A stretch of 64,000 nucleotides of DNA from Streptomyces fradiae ATCC 10745 = DSM 40063 (GTDB lineage Bacteria; Actinomycetota; Actinomycetes; Streptomycetales; Streptomycetaceae): the NCBI RefSeq assembly GCF_008704425.1, contig NZ_CP023696.1, forward strand, positions 5,744,501-5,808,500, in the 5' to 3' direction. The translations under genes were made by a program, and so were the position numbers. Positions 1 through 8,797 of the stretch are shown here, piece by piece. Under the pieces are notes generated by a model. The model saw nothing but the letters and a program-made list of their open reading frames with translations, searched no databases and was not told the origin of the DNA. Numbering within the stretch: position 1 is the stretch's first letter; each line of letters starts with the position of its first letter.

Positions 1-1635
1 CGCCAGCGCCAGGAACGCCACCGGGCCGCGCCGCCGCGCCGCCCACCGCGCCGCGAGCCGCAGCGGCAGGGGGAGGAGGCGGACCAGCAGCAGCGTCGCG
101 ATCAGGGCGACCAGCAGCGGCGCGGCGCTCGCCAGCAGGTCCACGCCCCCCGCGCCGGCACCGCCCCCGGCCGTCGCGGCGGCGCCGCTCCCGCCCGCGC
201 CGCTCCCACCCGCACCGTCCCGCCGCAGCGCCGCGACCGCGCCCACCGCGAGGACCAGCGCCGTCAGCTCCGCGACCACCCGGCCCCGCGAGCGCCCCGC
301 ACGCCCGGCGTCCGCCCGCCCGCCGTGCACCCGCACCCGCCGGTGCGCGAACGCCGCCCGCGCGGGCAGCGCCCCGCACGCCACCACGGCCACCGCGGCG
401 GCGGCCCACACCGACGGCAGCGCCCGGCCCTCCGGCACGGCGGCGAACGCCAGCGCGCAGCCCGCCGCCGCGGCGGGCAGCACCGGCACCGCCGTCTCGC
501 CCAGCAGCCGCCCGGCGACCCCGGCCACCGAGCCGCCCCGCGCCCGCAGCAGCGCCAGCTCGTCGTGGCGCCGCGCCGCGACCAGGCCGCCCGCCATCAG
601 CAGGACCACCCCGGCGACCCCCGCCACGCCGAACGCGGCGACCGCGACCACCGGGTCCAGCCCCGCCAGCGTCCGGTCCACGCCCAGCAGCACGTCGTCC
701 AGGGCCGTCTCGACGAACAGCTCCGGCGAGAACGCCTCGCCCAGCTCCGCCCGCACCGGCCCGTCCTCCACCGACGCGACGGCCGTGCGCAGCGCCCGCG
801 TGTCGTCCGCGCCCAGCCCGGCCGGGTCGACGGCGATCCGCCAGTACGCCTCGCCGTCCGGACTCGCCGACCGCAGCACGGGCGCGGCGTCCGGGGCCAT
901 CAGCAGGGCCCCGTGCCAGTACGGCCGCGGCGCCGGCCCCTCCTTGACCAGCCGCACCGGGGCCCGCAGCACCGGCTCGAACGCCCAGTAGCCGCCGTCC
1001 GGCCGTACGGGCTCCACCACCCCCGTCACGCGGACGGCCAGCGGCGCGCCGCCCATCGGGCGCGGCAGGTGCACGACGGCGCCCGGACGGATCGCCAGGG
1101 TCCGGGCGGTCGCCGCGGTGACGGCCGCCTCCACCGCGTCCGTGCCCTCGGTGACCGACCCGCGGGCCGCCCGCGGCAGCCGCCCCTCGCGCACCACCGC
1201 ATGCCGGTCGACGCCGTGCTGGGCGGAGAGCGTGAACACGGTCCGCCCGCCGTCGAGCTGCGGCACCCACGGGTCGCTCGCCGCGAGCGGGGTCCCCGTG
1301 CGTGCCCCGTACGCCGACTCCGCCGGGTCCGCGCGCAGCGGCGCGGGCAGCGCGGCGACGACCCGCCGGTACCGCTCCGCCAGCACGGCGGGGTCGAGCG
1401 GATCGGCGGACGAGCCGCTCTCCTCCCGCCACGGCGTGTCCGTCAGCGCGATCGCGCCGCGCTCGGGCGGGGCGGTCGCCAGCCCGTGCCGCAGCCCGGC
1501 CGCCGCGTACGCGTCCATCGCCCGCGGCAGCGCCGCCGCCGGGAACGCCGTCGCGAGGGTCAGCACCAGCAGCGCCACGGCCGCGCCCGGCGCCGTGCGC
1601 AGCCTCGTACGGACCCAGGGGGCCACGGCCCTCAT
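1..1635 (-). CDS. FtsX-like ABC transporter permease (3' end beyond window)
   Basis: Membrane permease of a MacB/FtsX-type ABC exporter. About 545 codons are visible and the C-terminus lies past the left edge. The start ATG at 1635 overlaps the stop codon of the preceding permease as ATGA, which fixes the start and implies translational coupling. The N-terminus (MRAVAPWVRTRLRTAPG) is basic and is followed by a hydrophobic segment around residues 18-38. A large soluble extracytoplasmic region comes next. Hydrophobic stretches separated by Arg-rich loops then resume near position 650 and run to the edge, as expected for the FtsX core. It is the third gene of a unit with the ATPase and the 1136-residue permease. 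The substrate cannot be inferred; drug, peptide or lipid export are the usual roles of this family. Confidence 0.8.
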   Translation of the reverse strand, partial: MRAVAPWVRTRLRTAPGAAVALLVLTLATAFPAAALPRAMDAYAAAGLRHGLATAPPERGAIALTDTPWREESGSSADPLDPAVLAERYRRVVAALPAPLRADPAESAYGARTGTPLAASDPWVPQLDGGRTVFTLSAQHGVDRHAVVREGRLPRAARGSVTEGTDAVEAAVTAATARTLAIRPGAVVHLPRPMGGAPLAVRVTGVVEPVRPDGGYWAFEPVLRAPVRLVKEGPAPRPYWHGALLMAPDAAPVLRSASPDGEAYWRIAVDPAGLGADDTRALRTAVASVEDGPVRAELGEAFSPELFVETALDDVLLGVDRTLAGLDPVVAVAAFGVAGVAGVVLLMAGGLVAARRHDELALLRARGGSVAGVAGRLLGETAVPVLPAAAAGCALAFAAVPEGRALPSVWAAAAVAVVACGALPARAAFAHRRVRVHGGRADAGRAGRSRGRVVAELTALVLAVGAVAALRRDGAGGSGAGGSGAAATAGGGAGAGGVDLLASAAPLLVALIATLLLVRLLPLPLRLAARWAARRRGPVAFLALA

Positions 1636-4600
1636 CCCACCCCGCCTTCCCGCGCGCCGGCCGCCCGCGCCGGGCCGCCCCGGCGCAGCGCGACCGCCGC
1701 CACGATCAGCGCCGGCGCGACGGCCACCCCGGCGAGCAGTGCCAGCACCCGCCCGAGCGGCAGCTCGACGAGGACCTCCGGCACGGGCCGGGTCGCGTGC
1801 CCGGTCAGGACGACCAGCGGGATCACGGCCCGCGCCAGCAGCGCGCCCAGCAGCGGCCCGATCACCAGCGCCAGGCCGATCAGCGACGCCTGCTCCAGGG
1901 CGACCAGCCGGGCCGGCAGCCGGCGCCGCGCGCCCAGCGCCCGCAGCACGGCGAACTCCGCCGACCGCTCCCGCAGCGCGCCCGCCGTGCTCACCGCGAA
2001 CCCGACGGCGGCCAGCAGCGCGGCGGCCACCGCCGCCCCGAGCAGCGCCGCCCGCGGGCCCGCGCCGAGCGGGTCGTCCGACAGCCGCCGCGCCAGCTCG
2101 TCCCGTACGACGACGCCGGACGGGTCCGTGTCGGCACGGGCCCGCAGCGCCGCCGCCACCTCGGCCGCCGCGCCGCGCTCGGCGAACAGCCACCACTCGC
2201 CCGGCGGCAGGGACGCGTCGGGGCGGGCGGCGAGCACCTGGTTGACGGCGCGCAGGTCGAGCAGGAGCGCCCCGCCGTCCGCCCGCTCCGCGGCGGCGGT
2301 GTCCTCGGCCGAGCCCGCCGCGCCGGGGCCGGTCGTCGGGACGGCGTCCAGTACGCCGGAGACGCGCACCCTGACCGGGCCGCCCGGCATCGGCACCTCC
2401 AGCGTCGTGCCGACGGCGGCGCCGCTGGACTCCAGGAAGCGGGGCGTGGCCAGCGCGGACGGCACCGGGGGAGCGGCCCGCCGCAGCACGGCGCGCACGG
2501 TGGCCGACCGCTCGGCGCCCCAGGCGTCGGGGACGGGCGCGACCCCGGTGTGGAACGCCACCTCAAGCGGGGCGCGGGCCGTCGACGCGCCGGCGGTGGC
2601 CTCCGGCGCCCGCTCGCCGGCCCCGGTGGCCCGCTCGCCCGCCACGCGCGCCTCCCACACCAGACCGTCCGGTACGGCGACGGGCTCCGTGACGGGGCCG
2701 ATCGTGCCGTACCCGGCCTCGGCGCGCAGCGCGCGGACCGTGAACCGCTTGGGCGTGGCACGGGCGGGGTTGCCGCGCTCCTCGATCTCCACGCTGGTCA
2801 CCGCCAGCGGCCCCGCGGCCCGCCCGTACGGGGCGCCGGCGGCCCGGTCGACGTCCGCGGTGACCGTGCGCGTGCCCGGCCCTGGCCCCTCCGCGTACGG
2901 GACGGTGCCGAGCGGCAGCCGGTAGGGCACGCCGTACCGGTCCTCCACGATCAGGGCCAGTGCGGCGGCGCCGGCGCCGTGCGGGCCGTCGCCGCCGGGC
3001 GGCCGGGTCAGCGCGACGTCCAGGTGGAGCCGCCGGGTGTCGGGCGGCAGGACGATGCCCGTCCGCGGCCGGGTGCGGGGCGCCAGGGACGCCACGAGCC
3101 CCGCCGGGTCGTCGCTCTCCGCCAGGTCGTAGCGGAACGGCAGCCGCCGGTGGGCGGCCTCCGTGTCGAGTGCCAGCACCGTCGCAGCGCGGCCGCCCGA
3201 CAGGCTCATCGCCGTACGGGCCGCCGGCACGGCGGCGCGCAGCCCCGGCATCCCGGCGTACGCGCCGCCCTGCCCGAAGCGGGCCGTCACCCCGCCCGTC
3301 ACCCGGATGTCCGCACCGGCCCGGAAGTCCGCCTGGTCCTCCTGTGAGCGCTCCCACGACGCCCCGTGCCCGACGGCCAGCATCCCCGTCGACACCGCCA
3401 GCACCAGCAGCAGCACCGGTCCCGCGGCCCGCGCCGGACGGCGGCTGAGCTGCCACCCGGCGAGCGGAGCCGTCAACCCCCGCCCGGCCGCCGCGAGCCG
3501 CCCGGCGAACCGCGCCACCGGCGGCAGCAGCCGCAGCGTCACCACCGCCCCCGCCAGCAGCGCCAGGGCCGGCGCCACGAGCAGCAGCGGGTCGACACCC
3601 GGCGGCCCGCCCCCGCCCAGCACGTCGCCGCCCGCCGTGCGCCGCTCCAGCTGCCAGTAGGCCACCGCCGCGAGGGCCACCAGCGCCAGATCCGCACCGG
3701 CGCGCAGCGGACCCGGCAGCGCCCGCGCACGCCCCCGGTCGGCCGCCCGCGCCGCGGTCAGCGCGGGCCACGCCACGGCCGCCGCGCAGGCCACGGCCAC
3801 GGCCGGGCCGGTCAGCCACACCACCGGGTCCGGCCCCGCGTCCAGGCGCGGCCCGGCCCCCGCCGGCAGGCCGCGCTCCGCCGTCAGCCGGGCCAGCGGC
3901 CCCGCCAGCAGCGGCGCGCACACCGCCGCGGGCAGCGCCAGCAGCAGTGCCTCCAGCGCGGCGAGCCACGCGATACGGCTCCGGGACGCGCCCCGCGCCA
4001 GCAGCAGCCGCGTCTCGACGTCCCGCTCCGCCGTGAGCAGCCGGGACACCAGCAGCAGCGCGTAGCCCGCGAGCAGCGCCAGCTGCACCGACACGATCAG
4101 CAGCGTGGCGCGCGCCACCAGCAGCGACCGCTCCAGCCGGTCCAGCGCCTCCGGCAGCGACGTGCGGACCGTGGCGTCGCCGCCCAGCAGCGGCTGCGCG
4201 GCGACATGGTCCCGGCTCCGCCGCGCGGCGTCGCGCAGCCCGTCCACGTCGTCGGCGCGCAGCGCACCGAAGGACGCCGTGGCCGCCCAGCCCAGCTCCT
4301 GACGGGCGACCCGGCCCGAGCCGAACAGCGCCGGATCGGCGAGCAGCGGCCCGTACGAGGTGAAGGCGCCGTCCGCGCGCACCCCGCGCCCGCCGCCCAG
4401 CCGGTCCAGCCGCCAGTAGGGGTCGGCCGCGTCGGCCGGCCGGTAGACACCGGTGACCCGGATGCGGACCGGGGGCCCGCCGAGCCGGTCCGCGAGCGTC
4501 AGCACCCGGGGGCCGGGCCGCATGCCCAAGCGCCGCGCGGCGGCCTCGGGCACGGCCACCTCCACCACACCGCCCGGTGCCGCGGCGGCCGGGCGGCGGC

Positions 4601-5042
4601 CCGCCGTGAACCGCACGGCGCCGGGATGGACGGCGGCGAACTCGGTGAGGTCCACCGTCCCCCCTGCGCCCGGCCCGGAGCCCTGCCCGGCGCCCGGCCG
4701 CGTCGCGCCGCCACCGGCGTCCGCGGTGCGGGGGAGGGCGTACGGGCCCGAGTGGTCGAACCGGCGCAGGCCCACCGGCAGTCCGGCGAACGACCGCTCG
4801 GCCGCCCGCCGCGCCTCGCCGGTGGCGGCCTCCGGGTCGATCCCCGCCCTCGGCGTGGTGATCAGAAGGGCGGCGTCGGCGGCGTCCCGGTGCGCGAGCG
4901 CGTGGCGCAGGCCCGCGTCCCCGACGGAGCCGGCGAAGGCGGCCAGCCCGGCCAGGACGGTGGTGGTCAGCAGGACGGCGAGCAGCGCCGCGACGAGCGG
5001 CAGCCGGTGCGCGCGCGCCCGCCGTACCAGCAGACCCACCAC
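1632..5042 (-). CDS. FtsX-like ABC transporter permease, 1136 aa
   Basis: Large integral membrane permease of an FtsX/MacB-type exporter. The N-terminus (MVGLLVRRARAHRLPLVAAL) is a basic stretch leading into a first membrane helix at about residues 16-38. A soluble domain of about 250 residues follows, then a cluster of helices starting near residue 310 (LLIVSVQLALLAGYALLLV), a second soluble domain and a C-terminal helix cluster from about residue 1000. This doubled layout (two MacB-PCD/FtsX halves) is common in actinobacterial FtsX permeases. Start is GTG 5042 (or GTG 5039), with a purine-rich GAGGGGGG stretch 5 nt upstream. It overlaps the next permease by 4 nt. The ATPase gene ends 194 nt upstream, and that gap carries a palindrome that may be an operator. 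Confidence 0.88.
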   Translation of the reverse strand: MVGLLVRRARAHRLPLVAALLAVLLTTTVLAGLAAFAGSVGDAGLRHALAHRDAADAALLITTPRAGIDPEAATGEARRAAERSFAGLPVGLRRFDHSGPYALPRTADAGGGATRPGAGQGSGPGAGGTVDLTEFAAVHPGAVRFTAGRRPAAAAPGGVVEVAVPEAAARRLGMRPGPRVLTLADRLGGPPVRIRVTGVYRPADAADPYWRLDRLGGGRGVRADGAFTSYGPLLADPALFGSGRVARQELGWAATASFGALRADDVDGLRDAARRSRDHVAAQPLLGGDATVRTSLPEALDRLERSLLVARATLLIVSVQLALLAGYALLLVSRLLTAERDVETRLLLARGASRSRIAWLAALEALLLALPAAVCAPLLAGPLARLTAERGLPAGAGPRLDAGPDPVVWLTGPAVAVACAAAVAWPALTAARAADRGRARALPGPLRAGADLALVALAAVAYWQLERRTAGGDVLGGGGPPGVDPLLLVAPALALLAGAVVTLRLLPPVARFAGRLAAAGRGLTAPLAGWQLSRRPARAAGPVLLLVLAVSTGMLAVGHGASWERSQEDQADFRAGADIRVTGGVTARFGQGGAYAGMPGLRAAVPAARTAMSLSGGRAATVLALDTEAAHRRLPFRYDLAESDDPAGLVASLAPRTRPRTGIVLPPDTRRLHLDVALTRPPGGDGPHGAGAAALALIVEDRYGVPYRLPLGTVPYAEGPGPGTRTVTADVDRAAGAPYGRAAGPLAVTSVEIEERGNPARATPKRFTVRALRAEAGYGTIGPVTEPVAVPDGLVWEARVAGERATGAGERAPEATAGASTARAPLEVAFHTGVAPVPDAWGAERSATVRAVLRRAAPPVPSALATPRFLESSGAAVGTTLEVPMPGGPVRVRVSGVLDAVPTTGPGAAGSAEDTAAAERADGGALLLDLRAVNQVLAARPDASLPPGEWWLFAERGAAAEVAAALRARADTDPSGVVVRDELARRLSDDPLGAGPRAALLGAAVAAALLAAVGFAVSTAGALRERSAEFAVLRALGARRRLPARLVALEQASLIGLALVIGPLLGALLARAVIPLVVLTGHATRPVPEVLVELPLGRVLALLAGVAVAPALIVAAVALRRGGPARAAGAREGGVG

Positions 5043-5079
5043 CGCGCCCCCCTCGACCGGCCCGTACGGCCGTCCCCCT

Positions 5080-5093
5080 CGAAAGTCCTTTCG
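5080..5093. promoter_or_regulatory. candidate operator, 6-2-6 palindrome
   Basis: Perfect inverted repeat CGAAAG-TC-CTTTCG, flanked by a further CCCCTC/GAGGGG pair (5075-5080 and 5096-5101). It lies 38 bp upstream of the permease start at 5042 and downstream of the ATPase gene. The two-base spacer is too short for a stable RNA hairpin loop, so a repressor site is more likely than a terminator. No regulator gene is adjacent, so the cognate protein is unknown. Confidence 0.4.
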
Positions 5094-5236
5094 GAGAGGG
5101 GATCATCGCACAGGAGCTGCGGTCAACGGCCGCCGACGACGCAGGACTTGACGCCATCGTGACCGGCGGCGGGAGCGGCACCCCGCGTCCCGCCTCGTGC
5201 GGCGCGGCGCCCGGCCGGCCGGGCCGGAGGACGGGA

Positions 5237-5929
5237 TCAGCCCGCCGCGGTCACGGCCGGCGCGGACTCCACGATCACTCCGTCGTGCAGCTCCAGCACC
5301 CGGTCCGCGAGGTCCAGCAGCGCCGCGTCGTGCGTGGCCACCAGCGCCGTCACCCCCTCGCCCCGGACGACGGCCCGCAGCAGCTCCATCATGGCCCGGC
5401 CCGTCTCCGCGTCGAGCTGCCCCGTCGGCTCGTCCGCCAGCAGCAGCGCCGGGCGGTTCGCCAGCGCCCGTGCGATGGCGACCCGCTGCTGCTGGCCGCC
5501 GGACAGCTCGGCCGGGCGCTGCTCGGCGTGCTCGGCGAGCCCCACCATCGACAGCAGCAGCCGCACCCGCTCCTCCCGCTCGGCCGGGGCGGCGCGGCGC
5601 AGCCGCATCGGCACGCCCACGTTCTCCGCCGCCGTCAGGATCGGGACCAGCGCGAAGGTCTGGAAGACGAAGCCCACCCGGTCCCGCCGCAGCTCCAGCA
5701 GCCCCTCCTCGCCGAGGTCCGCGAGGTCGGTGCCGTCCACGGTGATCCGCCCGCCGTCCGGCGCGTCGAGGCCCCCGACGAGATTGAGCAGCGTCGTCTT
5801 GCCGGAGCCGGACCGCCCCTTCACGGCCACCAGCTCCCCGCGCGCCACCTCGAACGACACCCCGCGCAGGGCGTGCACGGCGGCCGGTCCGGAGCCGTAC
5901 GAGCGCCGCAGCCCCTCCACCCGCACCAT
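5237..5929 (-). CDS. ABC transporter ATP-binding protein (MacB/LolD type)
   Basis: Cytoplasmic ATPase that powers the two FtsX-like permeases encoded just downstream. From the chosen start (MVRVEGLRRSYGSG) the order is Walker A (KGRSGSGKTTLLN, about residue 40), Q-loop (VGFVFQTFALVP), ABC signature (LSGGQQQRVAIARAL), Walker B (LLLADEPTGQLD) and the H-loop (VATHD). GQLD in place of the usual GNLD is a minor variant typical of the MacB/LolD subfamily. The length of 230 residues fits the family. The frame stays open to an ATG at 6061, which would add 44 Gly/Arg-rich residues unlike the family, so ATG 5929 is preferred; no strong ribosome site decides this. The substrate is unknown. Confidence 0.85.
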   Translation of the reverse strand: MVRVEGLRRSYGSGPAAVHALRGVSFEVARGELVAVKGRSGSGKTTLLNLVGGLDAPDGGRITVDGTDLADLGEEGLLELRRDRVGFVFQTFALVPILTAAENVGVPMRLRRAAPAEREERVRLLLSMVGLAEHAEQRPAELSGGQQQRVAIARALANRPALLLADEPTGQLDAETGRAMMELLRAVVRGEGVTALVATHDAALLDLADRVLELHDGVIVESAPAVTAAG

Positions 5930-6086
5930 CGGGTGCCCGTCGCGTCCGTCGCCGTCGCCCACCGTGAACCGCCCCCCGTACGTCAGCGAAGCCCCCAGTA
6001 TGCGCAGCCCCGCACCCCCCGACAACGCCGCACGGGACCCGCCCCGGCCGCCGGGGCCCATGGTCCCCGCCCGCGTGTCGTCACTG

Positions 6087-6494
6087 TCAGACGTCCTTGA
6101 TCTGAACCTGGTCGCCGCACAGCTTCGACCAGTCGTCGCGATCCGAGGTCAGTACGAGGACGGGCGCCGGGGAGCGAAGCGCCATCGCGGCGACGAGGGC
6201 GTCGATGGCGTACTTGTGGCCGTGCAGGCCGCCGGCGTCGCTCAGCAGCTGCACCGCGGTGAGACTGTCCGCCTGGGTGACGTCTCGGACCTGAAGGCGG
6301 GAGAGCAGCCAGCGCAGCCGGGCGGTGTCCGTCTTCCCGTGCACGGCCTCCACCACCGTCAAGGCCGACACGAGGACGGGCACGCCTACGCGTCGAGCGG
6401 CCTCGATCCGGGTGATCACCTGGCGGTCGTTACGCAGCAGCAGCGACAGCGCTTGGGAGTCGAGCACCAGGGACCTGGCCGAGGGCTCCTTCAT
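6087..6494 (-). CDS. PIN-domain toxin, VapC-like
   Basis: Probable ribonuclease toxin of a type II toxin-antitoxin pair. The 135 residues carry the PIN acidic positions: Asp in LVLDSQAL near the N-terminus, Glu in VVEAVHG, Asp in YAIDALVAA and Asp in LTSDRDDW near the C-terminus. These residues normally coordinate Mg2+ for RNA cleavage. The start overlaps the stop of the upstream ribbon-helix-helix gene by 4 nt, the usual antitoxin-first arrangement that couples translation of the pair. The RNA target cannot be predicted. The identification rests on the acidic pattern and the genetic context. Confidence 0.85.
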   Translation of the reverse strand: MKEPSARSLVLDSQALSLLLRNDRQVITRIEAARRVGVPVLVSALTVVEAVHGKTDTARLRWLLSRLQVRDVTQADSLTAVQLLSDAGGLHGHKYAIDALVAAMALRSPAPVLVLTSDRDDWSKLCGDQVQIKDV

Positions 6495-6766
6495 GCGGCG
6501 CTGTCGTTCGACGCGTAGGGTGCCGGCGCGTCACCGAACAGTTCGCTCTGCGCGGCCTGGACCTCGGCCTCGCTCAGCGGCTCGTGCTCGGCTTCGTAGG
6601 CGGCCACGATCTCGGCGAGGCCGTCCATGGCGAGTTGATGACGGACCGCAGCCGTCACGTACGCGGACACGCCGCGCTTACCGGTACGGGTGCGCAGGGC
6701 ACCGAGGAGATCCGAGGGCATCGAGACAGAGACGTTCTCCGTGCCGCCGGGGCGGGATGACTTCAT
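6491..6766 (-). CDS. ribbon-helix-helix antitoxin, VapB-like
   Basis: Antitoxin and probable autorepressor of the adjacent PIN toxin. The N-terminal half contains a ribbon-helix-helix signature: a short strand (ENVSVSMPSDLL) followed by two helices (GALRTRTGKRGVSAYVTAAV). The acidic C-terminal half (AEIVAAYEAEHEPLSEAEV) is the sort of tail that wraps the toxin. Ninety-one residues is typical. The start ATG lies only about 8 bp from a 21-bp imperfect palindrome, so the pair is probably autoregulated and its mRNA may be leaderless or nearly so. Together with the toxin it forms an isolated two-gene module between unrelated genes. Confidence 0.82.
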   Translation of the reverse strand: MKSSRPGGTENVSVSMPSDLLGALRTRTGKRGVSAYVTAAVRHQLAMDGLAEIVAAYEAEHEPLSEAEVQAAQSELFGDAPAPYASNDSAA

Positions 6767-6774
6767 GGGGGTAG

Positions 6775-6795
6775 TGTAGTACAGAGATTATTACA
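6775..6795. promoter_or_regulatory. palindromic operator/promoter of the toxin-antitoxin pair
   Basis: AT-rich 21-bp inverted repeat immediately upstream of the antitoxin start. The arms read TGTAGTA and TATTACA on the top strand, with a 7-bp centre; six of seven positions are symmetric. It is conspicuous against the surrounding GC-rich DNA. Read on the minus strand, a -10-like TACACT falls close to the ATG. Ribbon-helix-helix antitoxins commonly bind such repeats to repress their own operon. Confidence 0.55.
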
Positions 6796-6886
6796 GCAGC
6801 GAGCCCTCGCCCGTGAAGGGTTCCCCGCCGCGCGTCCGCTCCCGCCGCCCGTGCCGCCCTTCCACCCCGGACCCCGGACCCCGGCC

Positions 6887-7369
6887 TCACGTGCCGAGCG
6901 CCACTCCCGCCCAGGCCGCCGCGACGAGCAGGCACGCGTACAGCTCCACCAGCACGCTGGTGCCGATCGCCCGCATCACCCGCCGCGTCGCGGCGGCCGC
7001 CGCCTCGTGACCGCCCCCCAGACGCCGCTCCGCCAGGTAGATGCCGCCCACGTAGCCCGGCACCCCGCCGACGACCGGCACCAGGACGAACCCGAGCACG
7101 GCGCCCACCCCCGCGTACACGGCCATCCGCCGGGTCACCCCCACCCCGCGCAGCCGCCGGACCGGCAGCCGCCGCACCTCCGCCCGCGTCACCAGCAGCA
7201 GCACCGTCGCACCGGCCAGCAGCCACCAGGCCGCCGCCGACGTGTCCCGCAGCGCCCACCACAGGACGGCCGCCCACACCAGCCACGGCCCCGGGACTCC
7301 CGGCACCAGCACCCCGAGAACGCCGAGCAGCAGCACCAGGGCGACGATCAGCTCCGGCCACACACCCAC
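6887..7369 (-). CDS. DUF456 family membrane protein
   Basis: Small integral membrane protein of about 160 residues. It starts with a long hydrophobic region (ELIVALVLLLGVLGVLVPGV), then further helices (AAAWWLLAGATVLLLVTR), a basic loop, and a glycine-rich segment (AVLGFVLVPVVGGVPGYVGG) that is characteristic of DUF456, which contains glycine-zipper-like repeats. A final helix closes the protein. The function of the family is unknown. The frame is open far upstream but that part is low-complexity Gly/Arg, so GTG 7369 (or GTG 7363) is the likely start; neither has an ideal ribosome site. It is probably monocistronic. Confidence 0.75.
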   Translation of the reverse strand: MGVWPELIVALVLLLGVLGVLVPGVPGPWLVWAAVLWWALRDTSAAAWWLLAGATVLLLVTRAEVRRLPVRRLRGVGVTRRMAVYAGVGAVLGFVLVPVVGGVPGYVGGIYLAERRLGGGHEAAAAATRRVMRAIGTSVLVELYACLLVAAAWAGVALGT

Positions 7370-7810
7370 CTGTCCAGCGTGCAGGAAGCACCGGGCCCCC
7401 GCCGCCCCGCGGGCCCCCGGTGACCCGACCGGCGCCCATACGACCGGTGGCCCCGCCCCGTCGGCCCGGCGGCAGCCCGCCCGCCCCGGCCGCCCCCACG
7501 CCCGGCCGGCCCGCCCCTTCGACGCGCGCCCGAGACCGCCCGCCCGGCGGCGCCCGCCCCCGCGTGGCGCCCCTCCTGCCCCTGCCCGGCTCGGCAGCCC
7601 GCTCCCGTTCGATCCGCACCCCCCGACGCGCGCCCGAGCCCGCCCGGCGGCGCCCGTGCCATCCCGCGCGCCCCACGCGGTACCGCTCCCACCCGGCAGG
7701 CCCGCGGACGCCCCGCCCCCGCCTCCGCCCCCCGCCCCCCGCCCCCCCGGACCCCGCCCGGACGCGCCCCCCCGGGGCCCCGTGCGCCCCACCCCTCCCC
7801 GCCGCCCCGC
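7370..7810. other. 441-bp gene-free GC-rich spacer with imperfect direct repeats
   Basis: No convincing gene. All six frames give low-complexity Pro/Arg/Gly/Ala translations without family motifs. The most visible structure is an imperfect direct repeat of roughly 35 bp. Its core CGACGCGCGCCCGAG occurs at 7520-7534 and again at 7624-7638, each followed by a CCGGCGGCGCCCG-like stretch. Confidence 0.6.
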
Positions 7811-8797
7811 TCAGCGCACGACCCAGCCCCGTTCGTACGCGTGCCAGCCCAGCTGGAGGCGGGTCGTCACACCGGCCAGCTCCATCAGCCCCTTCACCCG
7901 GCGCTGCACGGTCCGCAGCCCCAGGTCGAGCTGCTTCGCCACGCTCGCGTCGGTCATCCCGGCCAGCAGCAGCGACAGCACCTCCAGGTCCGTCGCGTCG
8001 GGCCCCGCCGCGGGCTCCTCGGCCACCGTCCCGTCCGCCGCGCCCAGCCGCATCGGCACCGCCTCCCGCCAGACCGCCTCGAACAGCCCGGCCAGCGACT
8101 CCAGCAGCCCGCTCGCGTGCACCACGAGCGCGGCCGGTTCCGCGCCCCGCGCCGTCAGGGGCACCATCGCCAGCGACCGGTCCGCGACGACCAGCTTCGT
8201 CGGCACCCGGTCCACCACCCGTACCCGCTCCCCCCGGCTCAGCGCCGCACCGATCTCCGCGGGCCCGCCGGGCCGCTCCAGCACCTCCCGCTCCACCACG
8301 ACCCGGTACGCCACCCCGCGCTCGGCGGCCCGCTCCTCCGCGTCGTTCTCCGGGCCCGCCACCACCACCGGCCGGCCCGTCACCAGCGCGCACACCTCGT
8401 CCGCCGCGCCGAGCTGGAGCTGGCGGAACCGGTGGGCCACCGCGCTCGCCCCGGTCACCACCTCCACCAGGTCGTGCACCGCCGGCGGGGCCGCCGCCTC
8501 CGCCCGGTACTCACTGGCCAGCACGGCGGCGGCGAGCTCGGCCCGCTCCAGCTCGTGCCGCTGCTGGGTCAGCAGCGCGCCCAGCGCCACCGCGGGCGGC
8601 GCCGCCACCCAGCGCCCCGTGCGGCACGAGGACCGCGCGGCCAGCCCCTGCGCCTCCAGCCGCCGCAGCGTCCGCTCCGTCTCCGGCTCCGGCAGCGCCA
8701 GCCGGTGCGCCAGGTCCGCCACCTCCGCCGCGCCCAGCGCCACCAGCGCCCGGTACGCGGACTCCTGCCGCTCGTCGAGCCCGATCGCGTTCAGCAC
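7811..8797 (-). CDS. transcriptional regulator, TrmB-like N-terminus with LuxR-type C-terminal helix-turn-helix
   Basis: Cytoplasmic DNA-binding regulator of 328 residues. The N-terminal about 70 residues (ERQESAYRALVALGAAEVAD) resemble the TrmB/sugar-type winged helix. The C-terminal about 60 residues (LSLLLAGMTDASVAKQLDLG then RTVQRRVKGLMELAG) form a GerE/LuxR helix-turn-helix. This two-ended architecture is a large actinobacterial family of orphan regulators. The start GTG 8797 is set by an excellent ribosome site, GAGGAGG, about 6 nt upstream; the open frame further upstream lacks motifs. It is divergent from the PoxB-type gene across a 499-bp spacer with a large hairpin, so it may regulate that gene, but nothing in the sequence proves this. 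Confidence 0.82.
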   Translation of the reverse strand: MLNAIGLDERQESAYRALVALGAAEVADLAHRLALPEPETERTLRRLEAQGLAARSSCRTGRWVAAPPAVALGALLTQQRHELERAELAAAVLASEYRAEAAAPPAVHDLVEVVTGASAVAHRFRQLQLGAADEVCALVTGRPVVVAGPENDAEERAAERGVAYRVVVEREVLERPGGPAEIGAALSRGERVRVVDRVPTKLVVADRSLAMVPLTARGAEPAALVVHASGLLESLAGLFEAVWREAVPMRLGAADGTVAEEPAAGPDATDLEVLSLLLAGMTDASVAKQLDLGLRTVQRRVKGLMELAGVTTRLQLGWHAYERGWVVR

